From the NCBI GenBank assembly GCA_030263715.1, contig SZPM01000004.1, positions 62,001-126,000 of the forward strand: DNA of 64,000 nt, read 5' to 3'. The stretch's first letter is position 1. Every line of letters begins with the position of its first letter. The position numbers and the translations under genes were made by a program. Shown piece by piece: positions 28,006-36,854 of the stretch. The notes below the pieces were generated by a model, which made no database searches, had not been told where the DNA came from, and saw only the letters and a program-made list of their open reading frames with translations. Source of the DNA: ATM1 sp003577165 (lineage in GTDB: Bacteria > Armatimonadota > Fimbriimonadia > Fimbriimonadales > ATM1).

Positions 28006-28890
28006 CTACCTCCCGGCCTCGAACGGCTGGGCGAGGGCCGCCGGCCCGGCCTTCCCGCGTCCGGCGCCGATAAGCACGGCCAGCGCCAGCATGTAGGGCA
28101 GGGCGTCGAAGAGTTGTGGCGGGATCGGGAGTTCACGGGCCTTCGCCAAGTATTGAACACCATACGCGGCAGAAATCAGCAGACACGCTCCCGCTGAACC
28201 CAAAGGAGTCCACCGCCCAAACGTCACGGCGGCGATCACGACGAAGCCGCGACCCGCGGTCATGTTCTCGGCGAACGAGCCGGTTTGGGCAACCGACAAG
28301 TATGCCCCCGCCATTCCGGCGCATACCGCGGCGAACCCCAGCGCTTGCCACCTCAGTCGCAGAGGAAAGTGCCCGGCCGCAGCGCAAGAGACCGGATCCT
28401 CGCCCGCGGCCCGGACCGCCAGGCCCCACCGCGTCCGCCAAAGCAGCCACCAGGCCGCAAGAACAAGAAGAGGCGCGAACAGCATGAGCCCGTTCACCGG
28501 AATCCGGCCGGCCGTCGACGGAACGACAGGCACCGAGAGCAACTCGCCTCCGCGGGCGAAGCCTGTGAAGAAGAGGCTGCCCGTCGCGCCGAGGCAGAGC
28601 AGGTTCATTCCGGTCCCCACAACGACCTGGTCGGCACCGAGGCCCAGCGCGAACAGCCCGGTGAGTCCGGACACGCAGAGCGCAACGAAGATGGCCGCGA
28701 GAACGCCGAGCCATGGCGAACCGGTGACGTGGGAAACATAGAACGCCGCGAATGCCGACGACAGCATCGTGCCCTCCAGGCCGATGTTGAGCACTCCCGA
28801 ACGCTCCAAAACGACCTCGCCAGCGGCAGCGATCACGAGTGGCGTGCCCAGAGACAAGGCTGCGGCCGTTATGCCCAAAACCTCGTTCAT
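28006..28890 (-). CDS. ABC transporter permease, BMP/nucleoside type (second)
   Basis: A 294-residue inner-membrane permease with about eight hydrophobic segments. The N-terminus (TPLVIAAAGEVVLERSGVLNIGLEGTML) is the hallmark of the NupQ/YufQ-type permease of BMP-dependent nucleoside importers. Its ATG overlaps the stop of the first permease (ATGA), and its own stop carries the ribosome site of the PTPS gene. Confidence 0.9.
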   Translation of the reverse strand: MNEVLGITAAALSLGTPLVIAAAGEVVLERSGVLNIGLEGTMLSSAFAAFYVSHVTGSPWLGVLAAIFVALCVSGLTGLFALGLGADQVVVGTGMNLLCLGATGSLFFTGFARGGELLSVPVVPSTAGRIPVNGLMLFAPLLVLAAWWLLWRTRWGLAVRAAGEDPVSCAAAGHFPLRLRWQALGFAAVCAGMAGAYLSVAQTGSFAENMTAGRGFVVIAAVTFGRWTPLGSAGACLLISAAYGVQYLAKARELPIPPQLFDALPYMLALAVLIGAGRGKAGPAALAQPFEAGR

Positions 28891-29906
28891 GCCGTGTCCG
28901 CCTCACGAGTCCTCGGTCGCGTCACCCACTGGAGTGCGACGTAACCGAGAACGCCCACGCCCTGCATGACGAAAACGAGCGCACTCGGCGCCGCGCCAAG
29001 AGCCTCCAATCGCTTCGATCCCGCCATCAGCGCGCCGAAGTAAACGCCAGACGCGAGAACGCCTATCGGATGGAGCCCGCCAAGCAGAGCGACAGGAATC
29101 GCCAAGAAACCGAAGTTCGGCGAAAAGCCGTCAAACAGGTAGCCGCTTACGCCGAGATACTCGACGGCGCCTGCAAGCCCGCAGAACGCACCGCTGAAAA
29201 CCAAAGCGAGCGCTTGAGTCCTCGACACATCGATCCTCGCGACGCGCGCCGCGTTCGGGTTGCTCCCCACAAGCCGAAGGCGAAAGCCGCTCACAGTGAA
29301 CGAGAGCCAAACGTAAAGCGCCAATGCAAACAAGAAAGGCAGAATCACGCCCACGTGCAAGTCGGACTGCGGATCGAGTCGCGTGAACAAAACTGCCTTG
29401 GCGAGCGGCTCGGACTGCGGTATTGCGCCCGAAGGCTCCTGCAGGGGCCCTCGCACGGCCCACCTCATCAATGCGATCGCGACGAAGTTCAATAGGATCG
29501 TGCCAATCACGACGTTCACCCCCCTCCGCGCGTAGAGAGCTGCCGGGATGAGGGCGAATGCAGCGCCCCCAAGAATTCCGCTCACGAGGATCAATGCCTG
29601 GAGAAGGGGAGGAGATAAATCATGAAAGATGGCATATGCGCTTGCGCTCGCCATTGCGCCGCAAAGGAGTTGGCCGTCCCCCCCCACGTTGAACATCCCG
29701 GCTCGCCACGAGAGTATCAGCCCCAGAGCGACCAGAAGCAGTGGAGTCGCTTTCACGATGGTCCTGTGCACTCCGAACTTGTCGCCGAATGCCCCCTCGG
29801 CGAGCAGTCCTAAGGAGTCCGCGACGGGAAGCCGGAATGCCAGGAGCGTCAGCACCAGGATCGCCATCAATCCTGCGATGAGAATCAGCAAGTTTCGGAA
29901 AGTCAC
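28887..29906 (-). CDS. ABC transporter permease, BMP/nucleoside type (first)
   Basis: A 339-residue polytopic membrane protein of the NupP/YufP type. Marks: FGDKFGVHRTIVKATPLLLVALGLILSWRAGMFNVGGDGQ region (about 38-80, GMFNVGGDGQ is the family signature) and GVNVVIGTILLNFVAIAL. Overlaps the ATPase stop and the second permease start by 4 bases each. Forms the membrane channel with the second permease. Confidence 0.9.
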   Translation of the reverse strand: MTFRNLLILIAGLMAILVLTLLAFRLPVADSLGLLAEGAFGDKFGVHRTIVKATPLLLVALGLILSWRAGMFNVGGDGQLLCGAMASASAYAIFHDLSPPLLQALILVSGILGGAAFALIPAALYARRGVNVVIGTILLNFVAIALMRWAVRGPLQEPSGAIPQSEPLAKAVLFTRLDPQSDLHVGVILPFLFALALYVWLSFTVSGFRLRLVGSNPNAARVARIDVSRTQALALVFSGAFCGLAGAVEYLGVSGYLFDGFSPNFGFLAIPVALLGGLHPIGVLASGVYFGALMAGSKRLEALGAAPSALVFVMQGVGVLGYVALQWVTRPRTREADTA

Positions 29907-31375
29907 GAACGACCCCCGATGAGTGCCGCAACGTCGCGACCCGAGAGCAAGCGTCCGGCGCTGAGAACGAAGAAGCGATCCGACAGCGCGATCAATTCGT
30001 CCACTTCGGTCGTGATGAGAAGCACGGCTGCGCCCCGCTCCGCTGCGGAACGAAGGCAGCGATGAACGTAGGAAGCGGCCCTCACATCCAAGCCGCGAGT
30101 CGGGTTGTGCGCGACGATCAGCTCCGGAGTTTCACTCAACGTGCGAGCGAGGATGAGTTTCTGCTGATTGCCGCCGCTCAGGTTTGCGACAGGCGTATCC
30201 AAAGAGTCGGCTCGGATATCGAACTCCTCCACGAGTCTCTGTGCCCACTTCGTAACGGACGTGGTCGAGAGTACGCCGAATCGGCTGAGGCTGCCAACTC
30301 GATGCCCGTCGATGAGGAGGTTCTCGAGAACGGACATCTCCGTCGCCAATCCGTCCCGTCTCCGATCCTGCGGGATGTAGGCGATGCGAAGGCGATCTGG
30401 CCGAAACTCGCCCCCCCTCCAAGAGAGTTTGCCTGCTTCCGGCCGCCGGAGGCCTGCCGCCACCTCCGCAAGCGCGATCTGACCGTTTCCATCCACGCCG
30501 CCGAATCCAACGATTTCGCCAGATCGAATCTCAAATGAAACCCCGTTCAATCCCACGGCGCGAGGCATAACGGAAACGACATCCTCAGCAACGAGGGCAG
30601 GCTCGGAAGTCAGGCTCCGCGCGGCGCCCGCGGGTTCCTCGACTTCGCCGACCATGAGGCGAGCGAGCGCCTCAGGAGACGTCTCTGCGATCTCCAATCG
30701 TTGGGCCACCACTTCGCCTCGCCGCATCACGGTCACTCGATCCGCGATTTCCATCACCTCGTCTAATTTGTGGCTGATGAAAACGATGGCCCGGCCGGCA
30801 TCCTTCATGATTCTCATGACTCGGAACAGGTCTGCAACCTCGGCCGCGGACAGCGTCGCCGTAGGTTCGTCGAAAAGGAGAACTTTCCCCCCCGCGGCTA
30901 ACGCGCGCACGATCTCGATGCGCTGTTGTTCGCCGACGGAGAGCGATCCTGTTCGCGCATCGAGATCGAGTTCCCATCCGACATTCTGTGCGGCTTCCAG
31001 CGCAGGAGCGCAAAGTTGCCTAAGGTCGAGCCATCGAGTCGTTGTGAGTGGACTAGCCAGAGCGAGGTTTTCCGCGACTGTGAAGTTCGGCACGAGGGCG
31101 AAGTGCTGGTGCACCAGCGAGATGCCCGCGCGCTGGGCCTCGAACGGGTCGGCAAACTTGATGGCACGTCCATCCAAGACGAAGTCGCCCTCGTAAGATC
31201 GAATCAATCCGGCGAGAATTGAAACCAGCGTCGACTTTCCGGCGCCGTTTTCGCCAAGGAGGGCGTGAATCTCCCCCCCGGAAAATTCGACCGAGACGGA
31301 ATGCAGAGCCCGAACCCGGCCGAATCTCTTGGATACCGAGCGTGCCGCGAGCAGGGGCGGGCCCGAAGTGGTCAG
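29903..31375 (-). CDS. ABC transporter ATP-binding protein, double-cassette (nucleoside/sugar type)
   Basis: 490 residues with two ATPase cassettes, as in RbsA/NupO proteins. Cassette 1: Walker A GENGAGKST (about 41-49), signature LSVGEQQR, Walker B LLFDEPTA. Cassette 2 has a degenerate Walker A (GGVDGNGQIAL), signature LSGGNQQK and AHNPTRGLDV, typical of this subfamily. No ATG, GTG or TTG precedes Walker A in frame; an open frame runs back to a CTG at 31375 that overlaps the upstream stop as CTGA and yields the normal N-terminus (MTTSGPPLLAARSVSKRFG). A TTG at 31207 would delete Walker A and cannot be right. Confidence 0.9.
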   Translation of the reverse strand: MTTSGPPLLAARSVSKRFGRVRALHSVSVEFSGGEIHALLGENGAGKSTLVSILAGLIRSYEGDFVLDGRAIKFADPFEAQRAGISLVHQHFALVPNFTVAENLALASPLTTTRWLDLRQLCAPALEAAQNVGWELDLDARTGSLSVGEQQRIEIVRALAAGGKVLLFDEPTATLSAAEVADLFRVMRIMKDAGRAIVFISHKLDEVMEIADRVTVMRRGEVVAQRLEIAETSPEALARLMVGEVEEPAGAARSLTSEPALVAEDVVSVMPRAVGLNGVSFEIRSGEIVGFGGVDGNGQIALAEVAAGLRRPEAGKLSWRGGEFRPDRLRIAYIPQDRRRDGLATEMSVLENLLIDGHRVGSLSRFGVLSTTSVTKWAQRLVEEFDIRADSLDTPVANLSGGNQQKLILARTLSETPELIVAHNPTRGLDVRAASYVHRCLRSAAERGAAVLLITTEVDELIALSDRFFVLSAGRLLSGRDVAALIGGRS

Positions 31376-32391
31376 AACTCTCTCTTCTTGACGACCAATT
31401 CGCCGCTGCGAATCTTCTCCATCGTTTCTTCAGCTGCCTTCAGGACATCGGCGGGCACTTTCGCCTTCAGCGTTTCATTCCAGCGAACGTCCACCGCTCC
31501 GTCTGACAGCCCCGTCAGCCGAATCTCGCCCTTGTACTCTCCGTTACGGACGTCCTCGGCAAGCTTGATAAACGCGGGCCGCGCGACGATGACGGCGCTA
31601 AGCAAGACTGTGTCCGGCGCCGCAGAGGCCTGATCCGAGTTGGTGCCGATCGCATAGATGCCCCTCTCCTTGCAGGCTTCGAACACTCCCTGAGCCGCCG
31701 CGTTCGCCTGATGGACAAGAAAGTCAGCCCCTTGATCGATGAACGCCAGCGACTGCTGCTTCGCCGCGCCGACGTCCTCCCCCGAACCCGTGTAAGCACG
31801 AAGGACTTTGCAATTCGGATTGACGGCGTGCACGCCCTGCTCGAAAGCGTCGAAGGTGCTGTCGATCGACGGCACTTCCGGCCCCCCCACCATTCCGACG
31901 ACGTTCGACTTCGTCATCCTCCCGGCGACCACGCCCGCGACGTACATCGCTTGCTCAAGATAAAAGCGAAACGTGCCTACGTTCGGCGCGGTCTCGCTGC
32001 CGCTCGAACTTACGAACACGGTCTTCGGGAAGTCCGGCGCGATCTCCATGTTGTGCTGGTTGTATTCGAATCCATGCCCGATGATCAGATCGAATCCTTC
32101 CTGGGCATAGGACCTCAAGTTGTCTTTGATCTCTTGCGGAGTCACAGCGACGACGTTGTTAATTCTCGCGCCGAGGACCTCTTGAATCCCGAGAAGACCG
32201 TCATACGCGATGGCAGACCAGCCGCTGTCGTTAACCGGCCCGGGCGTAAGGAGTGCGACTCGGAACTCGGCATCTCCGCCGGCCGTGTTCTTTCCGGGCG
32301 TGGGTTTGTCGGCGCTCTGGCACCCGAACGCCAGGACGGCGGACGAAGCTACCAGGCACAACACTTGAAGGATAGGTCTCGTCGGCACCAT
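31372..32391 (-). CDS. BMP-family nucleoside-binding lipoprotein of an ABC importer
   Basis: A 339-residue substrate-binding protein. The signal peptide ends in a lipobox LAFGC (Cys24), so it should be lipid-anchored. The mature part has the BMP (PnrA/BmpA) pattern: VALLTPGPVNDSGWSAIAYDGL, then DLIIGHGFEYNQH and MVGGPEVPSIDS. The family binds purine or pyrimidine nucleosides. It is the first gene of a seven-gene minus-strand operon whose members overlap by 4 bases or nearly so. Confidence 0.92.
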   Translation of the reverse strand: MVPTRPILQVLCLVASSAVLAFGCQSADKPTPGKNTAGGDAEFRVALLTPGPVNDSGWSAIAYDGLLGIQEVLGARINNVVAVTPQEIKDNLRSYAQEGFDLIIGHGFEYNQHNMEIAPDFPKTVFVSSSGSETAPNVGTFRFYLEQAMYVAGVVAGRMTKSNVVGMVGGPEVPSIDSTFDAFEQGVHAVNPNCKVLRAYTGSGEDVGAAKQQSLAFIDQGADFLVHQANAAAQGVFEACKERGIYAIGTNSDQASAAPDTVLLSAVIVARPAFIKLAEDVRNGEYKGEIRLTGLSDGAVDVRWNETLKAKVPADVLKAAEETMEKIRSGELVVKKREF

Positions 32392-32486
32392 ATTTCAGAC
32401 CTGAGAGTGTATCCGATAGCCGGATTGGTCACGTCCGGGGAACCTCCTTCCGCGAGTCGCGGGTACTGTTACGGCTGAGGTCTCAA

Positions 32487-33917
32487 ATGAAGTTTAGGCG
32501 CTCTTTCGTACTCCTCTCACTGCTGTCGCTGGGGTCGCTGGCTCTTGCCCAGGGGGACCCAGCAGTCGTGGCCAGAGTCATTCAGGAAGGCAAGACTGCG
32601 AACAAGGTCATGGAGCACTTGACCTACCTCTGCACTCAAATCGGCACGCGGCTGACCGGGGCGCCAAGCCTCCAGAGAGCCTGCGAGTGGACCCGGGCGA
32701 AGTTTGAAGAGTACGGCCTCGAGAACTGCCGCCTCGAACAGTGGGGCGAGGTTCCTGTGGGCTTCCAGAGGGGCAAGCGCCAGGTGGGTCGCATGGTCGC
32801 GCCCGTCGAACGGGAGTTCCACTTCACAACCCGCTCATGGACCGCGGGCACGAACGGGCCCGTGAGGGCGCCGGCGGTCATGGAGCCGACGGACCTCGCG
32901 GCCCTGGCCATCAAGAGAAGTCAACTGAAAGGCGCGTGGGTCATCGTCGCTCCGGCGCCTGCGCGCGGGCAAGAAGATCCTAACCGAGAGATTCGCGAGA
33001 AGATCAACGCAGAACTCGATGCGATCGGTATCGCCGGCCGCGTGTCGGCATCGCGAAACGAACTCGTGATCACTTCCGGCTCGTTCCGAAACCTGTCGTT
33101 CGACAACCTGCCAAAGGGAGTGACGGTAATCGTTCGCAAGAGCGATCGCGACGCCATCATCGAACAGATCGCGCGTGGACAAAGAGTGGAGCTCGAATTC
33201 GACTTGGAGAACCACTTCGTTCCTGGCCCCGTTCCCGTTTACAACGTGGTCGCCGAAATCCGAGGCACCGAGAAGCCCGACGAAGTCGTCATCGTGGGGG
33301 GCCACCTGGATAGTTGGGACGGCCCGGGATCGCAAGGCACGTGCGACAACGGAACCGGCACGATGGTCGCGTTGGAAGCGGCGCGCCTGCTGATGAACGC
33401 CGGAGCAAAGCCCAAGCGAACGATACGATTCGTCCTCTTCACGGGCGAAGAACAGGGCTTGCTCGGTTCCCGCGCATACGTGGAGAAGCACAAGGATGAG
33501 ATGGGCAAGATCTCAGCGGTCTTTATAGATGACGGCGGCACGAACTACTCAGGCGGCCTCGTGTGCCTCGAATCAATGGTCCCGATGTTGGCGCAGGCAA
33601 CGAAGGCGGTCAACGAGGCCTTTCCCGAAATGCCGATCCAATTGCGAGTCGTGCAGCAGATGCCGCGCGGCGGTGGGAGCGACCATGTTCCGTTCAACGG
33701 AGTGGGAGTGCCGGGCTTCTTCTGGACGGAGACCGGCCGCGCCGACTACAACTTCGTTCACCACACGCAGCACGACCATCTCGAATACGCGATTCCCGAG
33801 TATCTGGTGCAGTCGTCTGTCGCGTCCGCTGTGACAGCGTACAACTTGGCGTGCGCAGAGACCCTGCTGCCAAGACAGCCGGCAGGAGTTGGAAACGTGC
33901 TCGCTGTCGTGAGATAG
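32487..33917 (+). CDS. M28-family metallopeptidase, secreted
   Basis: A 476-residue zinc aminopeptidase/carboxypeptidase Q-like enzyme with a signal peptide (1-21, ALAQ). Two-zinc site: His and Asp in GGHLDSWDG, bridging Asp in CDNGTGTM, Glu-Glu in TGEEQGLLGS, Asp in FIDDGG, and the late His in VHHTQHDHLE. A PA-like insert lies at about 120-250. It diverges from the BMP gene and converges with the ANTAR regulator. Confidence 0.92.
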   Translation: MKFRRSFVLLSLLSLGSLALAQGDPAVVARVIQEGKTANKVMEHLTYLCTQIGTRLTGAPSLQRACEWTRAKFEEYGLENCRLEQWGEVPVGFQRGKRQVGRMVAPVEREFHFTTRSWTAGTNGPVRAPAVMEPTDLAALAIKRSQLKGAWVIVAPAPARGQEDPNREIREKINAELDAIGIAGRVSASRNELVITSGSFRNLSFDNLPKGVTVIVRKSDRDAIIEQIARGQRVELEFDLENHFVPGPVPVYNVVAEIRGTEKPDEVVIVGGHLDSWDGPGSQGTCDNGTGTMVALEAARLLMNAGAKPKRTIRFVLFTGEEQGLLGSRAYVEKHKDEMGKISAVFIDDGGTNYSGGLVCLESMVPMLAQATKAVNEAFPEMPIQLRVVQQMPRGGGSDHVPFNGVGVPGFFWTETGRADYNFVHHTQHDHLEYAIPEYLVQSSVASAVTAYNLACAETLLPRQPAGVGNVLAVVR

Positions 33918-33936
33918 AGAGTCGCGGTTCGACTTC

Positions 33937-34506
33937 TTAGACCGATTCGCTAAGGATGATCGCTTCCGCGACCTCGCGCATCGTCTTGCGAGCGTTCATG
34001 CTGGTCTGTTGAATCCGTCGGTAAGCCTCCGCTTCCGAGAGGCCGTGTTTGTCGATCAGGATTCCCTTCGCGCGATCCAATAGGCGCCTCGTCTCGAGTC
34101 GTTCGTTCAAGTCCAGCACTTCCTGCTGGAGTTGCTTGACCTGCTGGAATCGAGCGACAGCAACCTCGATCGCCGGGGGCAAATCTGTGGGCTTGAACGG
34201 CTTGACAAGATACGCATAGGCGCCGGCAGAACCCGCTTGCTCCAACAGGAGTTTGTCCGAGTATGCAGTGAGCAGGATTGCAGGAGCGATCCCCTCTTCC
34301 ACGATTTCGCGAACGGCTGAAATCCCATCGCGAACGGGCATCTTGATGTCGAGGACGCAAATGTCCGGCAAATGCTCCTTTGCAAGGTCCACCGCCTCTT
34401 GGCCGTTGCCCGCTTCCGCAACGACCTCATACTCCAGGTTCTGGAGCATCTGTTTGATGTCCAGCCGAATGATGGGATCGTCGTCTGCGATAAGCACTCG
34501 GAGCAT
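33937..34506 (-). CDS. ANTAR-domain response regulator (RNA-binding antiterminator)
   Basis: 189 residues. The receiver domain (1-118) has phospho-acceptor Asp53 in CVLDIKMP and Lys in YLVKPFKP. A coiled-coil linker (about 120-140) leads to an ANTAR domain (about 135-187: RRLLDRAKGILIDKHGLSE, with EAYRRIQQTSMN). Such proteins (AmiR, NasR, EutV) bind two-hairpin RNA motifs to prevent termination. No sensor kinase is adjacent; the target transcripts are unknown. Confidence 0.92.
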   Translation of the reverse strand: MLRVLIADDDPIIRLDIKQMLQNLEYEVVAEAGNGQEAVDLAKEHLPDICVLDIKMPVRDGISAVREIVEEGIAPAILLTAYSDKLLLEQAGSAGAYAYLVKPFKPTDLPPAIEVAVARFQQVKQLQQEVLDLNERLETRRLLDRAKGILIDKHGLSEAEAYRRIQQTSMNARKTMREVAEAIILSESV

Positions 34507-34558
34507 AAAGACTCGGCGGGATTTGAATTTTACCTACGCGCGGCTCCGTCCCAATCCT

Positions 34559-35695
34559 ATGCTCACTCTCGCTGTCGTTGCGTGCGCCGTCTCCGTTCAA
34601 GGTCAGACACTCCTTGAGCGGATTATCGGAACGCCGACTGGAACGAACGGCTACGAGGAGTACCTGATGGCCGCAGACCTCGTCTCCGGTGATGCCTTCA
34701 CCAAGATGGTGGAGTCCATTTCCGGAGGCGGAACAGGGACGTTTTTGGAAGCGAACCTAGCGTTGCGAGATCGTTTTGGGCGGGCCTTGGAACTTGTCCG
34801 CTCAGGCAATGCGAAGGGTGTCAAGGACCCCCGAGCCGCTTACACCCTCACCACCGAATTCCCGGAACTCTCGCCGTTTCGAAGTCTCGGCCGGCTCTTT
34901 CTCGCAGACGCCTACGTGCACCTGGCCGAGGGCCGAAGCGAGGCTGCCGCCAAGGACCTCGCCGATTGCATCGAATTCGGTCGTCGGATTCAAATCACGA
35001 CCACGATCAGCATGCTCGTGGGCTCCTCAATTCAAAACGGAGCTTTCACGGAGGTGCGTCGGAGGGCAATCGGGTTCAGCATCAAAGCCCTCCCGCCCTT
35101 GACTCAGGTGGCGCAGAAACTGTCCGCTCTCGAACCACCCGTTCGAACAACCCTCAGGACGGAAATCGAATTCATCCAGTGGTTTGCCGAAGAAGTGCTT
35201 TCGGGGAGGGCTTCCCTCGACGACTTCGCGGATGCGGACGAACGGGCCTTCATCGCCCTCAGGCGAATCCAATCTGCGCCCGCTTCGAGAAAGCAGTCCT
35301 TCCTCGCCGGACTCCGGTCCGCCCTCTCGGGCTTCGGCGAACGGCTGGCTCGAATGCTCGCGCGCCCCGTCCGGGAATGGAGAGAACTCTCCCCTCCGGA
35401 ATCGAGTGACCCGGACGTTCAGGAGTTCTTGTCCGTCATGCCGGACCTCTCTGGCCTCGTCAAACGATCCGCCGTTCAGCAGGTGAGGTACAGGCTTCTC
35501 GCCGCGTACTGTGCAGTGCTGGAGTACAAGTGGAACCATGACGCCCTGCCGCCCAATCTCGACTCCCTCGCGGATCCTGGCGTCGCCTCGGACCCGATGT
35601 CCGACGGGCTCATGGGCTACGAGAGGAGGGGCAATGAGTTCGAACTCTACAGCCGAGGAAGCGATCTCACGGGGCCGATTCGGCTGTCAGAATAG
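34559..35695 (+). CDS. Hypothetical exported protein
   Basis: 378 residues. Signal-like N-terminus (1-16, LTLAVVACAVSVQG). Mostly helical, with a conserved-looking C-terminal piece (AAYCAVLEYKWNHDALPPNLDSLADP ... GFELYSRG-like) that recalls the C-terminal region of type II secretion pseudopilin-like or 'prepilin N-terminal' relatives without a pilin signal. I do not assign a function. The ATG 34559 is chosen over longer in-frame starts, which would overlap the divergent ANTAR gene. The nusA promoter lies just after the stop. Confidence 0.6.
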   Translation: MLTLAVVACAVSVQGQTLLERIIGTPTGTNGYEEYLMAADLVSGDAFTKMVESISGGGTGTFLEANLALRDRFGRALELVRSGNAKGVKDPRAAYTLTTEFPELSPFRSLGRLFLADAYVHLAEGRSEAAAKDLADCIEFGRRIQITTTISMLVGSSIQNGAFTEVRRRAIGFSIKALPPLTQVAQKLSALEPPVRTTLRTEIEFIQWFAEEVLSGRASLDDFADADERAFIALRRIQSAPASRKQSFLAGLRSALSGFGERLARMLARPVREWRELSPPESSDPDVQEFLSVMPDLSGLVKRSAVQQVRYRLLAAYCAVLEYKWNHDALPPNLDSLADPGVASDPMSDGLMGYERRGNEFELYSRGSDLTGPIRLSE

Positions 35696-35713
35696 CGCCT
35701 CCCGTGCTATAAT
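35684..35713 (+). promoter_or_regulatory. Promoter of the nusA-ylxR-infB operon
   Basis: TATAAT (35708-35713) preceded by CTGTCA (35684-35689, four of six to TTGACA) with an 18-base spacer. Transcription would start near 35720, about 76 bases before the nusA GTG. Confidence 0.6.
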
Positions 35714-35739
35714 CTGAGTACAAATCTGTGCGGACCATA

Positions 35740-35767
35740 GGATGGCCCCACCGGCCGTCCTTTTTTT
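35740..35767 (+). terminator. Intrinsic terminator in the nusA leader
   Basis: GGATGGCC (35740-35747) pairs with GGCCGTCC (35753-35760) with one G-U pair around CCACC, followed at once by seven T. It is the best U-tract terminator in the window and sits between the promoter at 35708 and the nusA start at 35796, so it can both end the upstream transcript and attenuate nusA. Confidence 0.8.
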
Positions 35768-35795
35768 GTCCCACAGGCATGTACGAGGTCGAACG

Positions 35796-36854
35796 GTGGA
35801 CAAGGAATTTGTTCAGACACTGCAGATGATCGCCCGCGAGAGGGACATCTCGGAGACGGAGCTGATTGCCGAAGCCGAGGAGGCCCTCGCCGCTGCCTAC
35901 AAGAAGCACGTAGGAGCGACGGGGGACGTGACCGTTCGCATCGACACCGAGAAGGGGTCGTTGCACGCGATTTGCGAGAAAGAGGTCGTCGGCCATGTCA
36001 CCAACGGCTTCTTCCAGATGTCGCTCGAAGACGCCCGGAAGAAGGACCCGAAGGCCGAGATCGGCGACTTCATCCCCGTGGAGATCGCTCCCGAGAGTTT
36101 TGGCCGCATCGCCGCCCAAACGTTCAAGCAGGTCCTCCAGCAGAGACTTCGCGAGGCGGAGAGGAAGCGCACGCTCGAACTTTTCAGCGAGCGGCAAGGC
36201 GATGTCGTGTCCGCAGTCGTGACTCGAAGGGAAGGGCCGGACGTGATTCTCCAAGCCGGCCGCAGCGAGTGCTTGCTTCGCCGCGAGGATCAGGTGAGAA
36301 ACGAGCCCTATCGGATCAACGACCGAATTCGCGTCTACGTGCGTGGCGTCGAGGAGACCCGAAGAGGCCCCCGCGTGCGCGTGTCGCGGCGCGCGGACGA
36401 ACTCCTCGCCAAGCTCTTCGAAATGGAAGTGCCTGAGATCGAGCAGGGAACGGTCGAGATCAAGGGCGTTGCCCGCGAGCCGGGCGTCCGGAGCAAGATT
36501 ACGGTCGTCTCGCACGACGAGCGCGTCGACGCGGTCGGCGCGTGCGTTGGGCAGAGGGGCGCCCGCGTCCAGGCGATCGTCAACGAACTCTACGACGAGA
36601 AGATCGACATCATCCCGTACAGCGATGATGTGTCGGCGTTCATCGCCGGCGCGCTCAGCCCCGCGAAAGTCAGTTCCGTCCGGTTGAACAAGGTCGAGAA
36701 GCGTGCAGACGTCATCGTGCCCGATTCCCAACTCAGCCTGGCGATCGGAAAGGGAGGAGTCAATGCGAGGCTCGCCCATAAGCTGACGGGCTGGAACATC
36801 GATATTAGAAGCGAGTCACAGGTCGCGGAGGAGGGCGGAAACGCACAGGCCTAA
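35796..36854 (+). CDS. nusA: Transcription termination/antitermination factor NusA
   Basis: A 352-residue RNA-polymerase-binding factor controlling pausing, termination and antitermination. N-terminal domain (1-125, DKEFVQTLQMIARER...ALAAAYKKH), S1 domain (about 130-195, GDVVSAVVTRREGPDVIL), KH1 and KH2 (about 200-345: RKITV-like SKITVVSHDERVDAVGACVGQRGARVQAIVNEL and LAIGKGGVNARLAHKLTGWNIDI). It lacks the extra C-terminal acidic repeats of enterobacteria, as in many phyla. The start is GTG with GAGGT about 7 bases upstream; the longer frame from TTG 35742 would begin inside the terminator. rimP, the usual upstream neighbour, is absent. Confidence 0.95.
   Translation: MDKEFVQTLQMIARERDISETELIAEAEEALAAAYKKHVGATGDVTVRIDTEKGSLHAICEKEVVGHVTNGFFQMSLEDARKKDPKAEIGDFIPVEIAPESFGRIAAQTFKQVLQQRLREAERKRTLELFSERQGDVVSAVVTRREGPDVILQAGRSECLLRREDQVRNEPYRINDRIRVYVRGVEETRRGPRVRVSRRADELLAKLFEMEVPEIEQGTVEIKGVAREPGVRSKITVVSHDERVDAVGACVGQRGARVQAIVNELYDEKIDIIPYSDDVSAFIAGALSPAKVSSVRLNKVEKRADVIVPDSQLSLAIGKGGVNARLAHKLTGWNIDIRSESQVAEEGGNAQA

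Noticed and set aside
31207..31209. TTG as start of the ABC ATPase gene
   Set aside because: It lies after the Walker A loop, so the product would lack its first ATP site.
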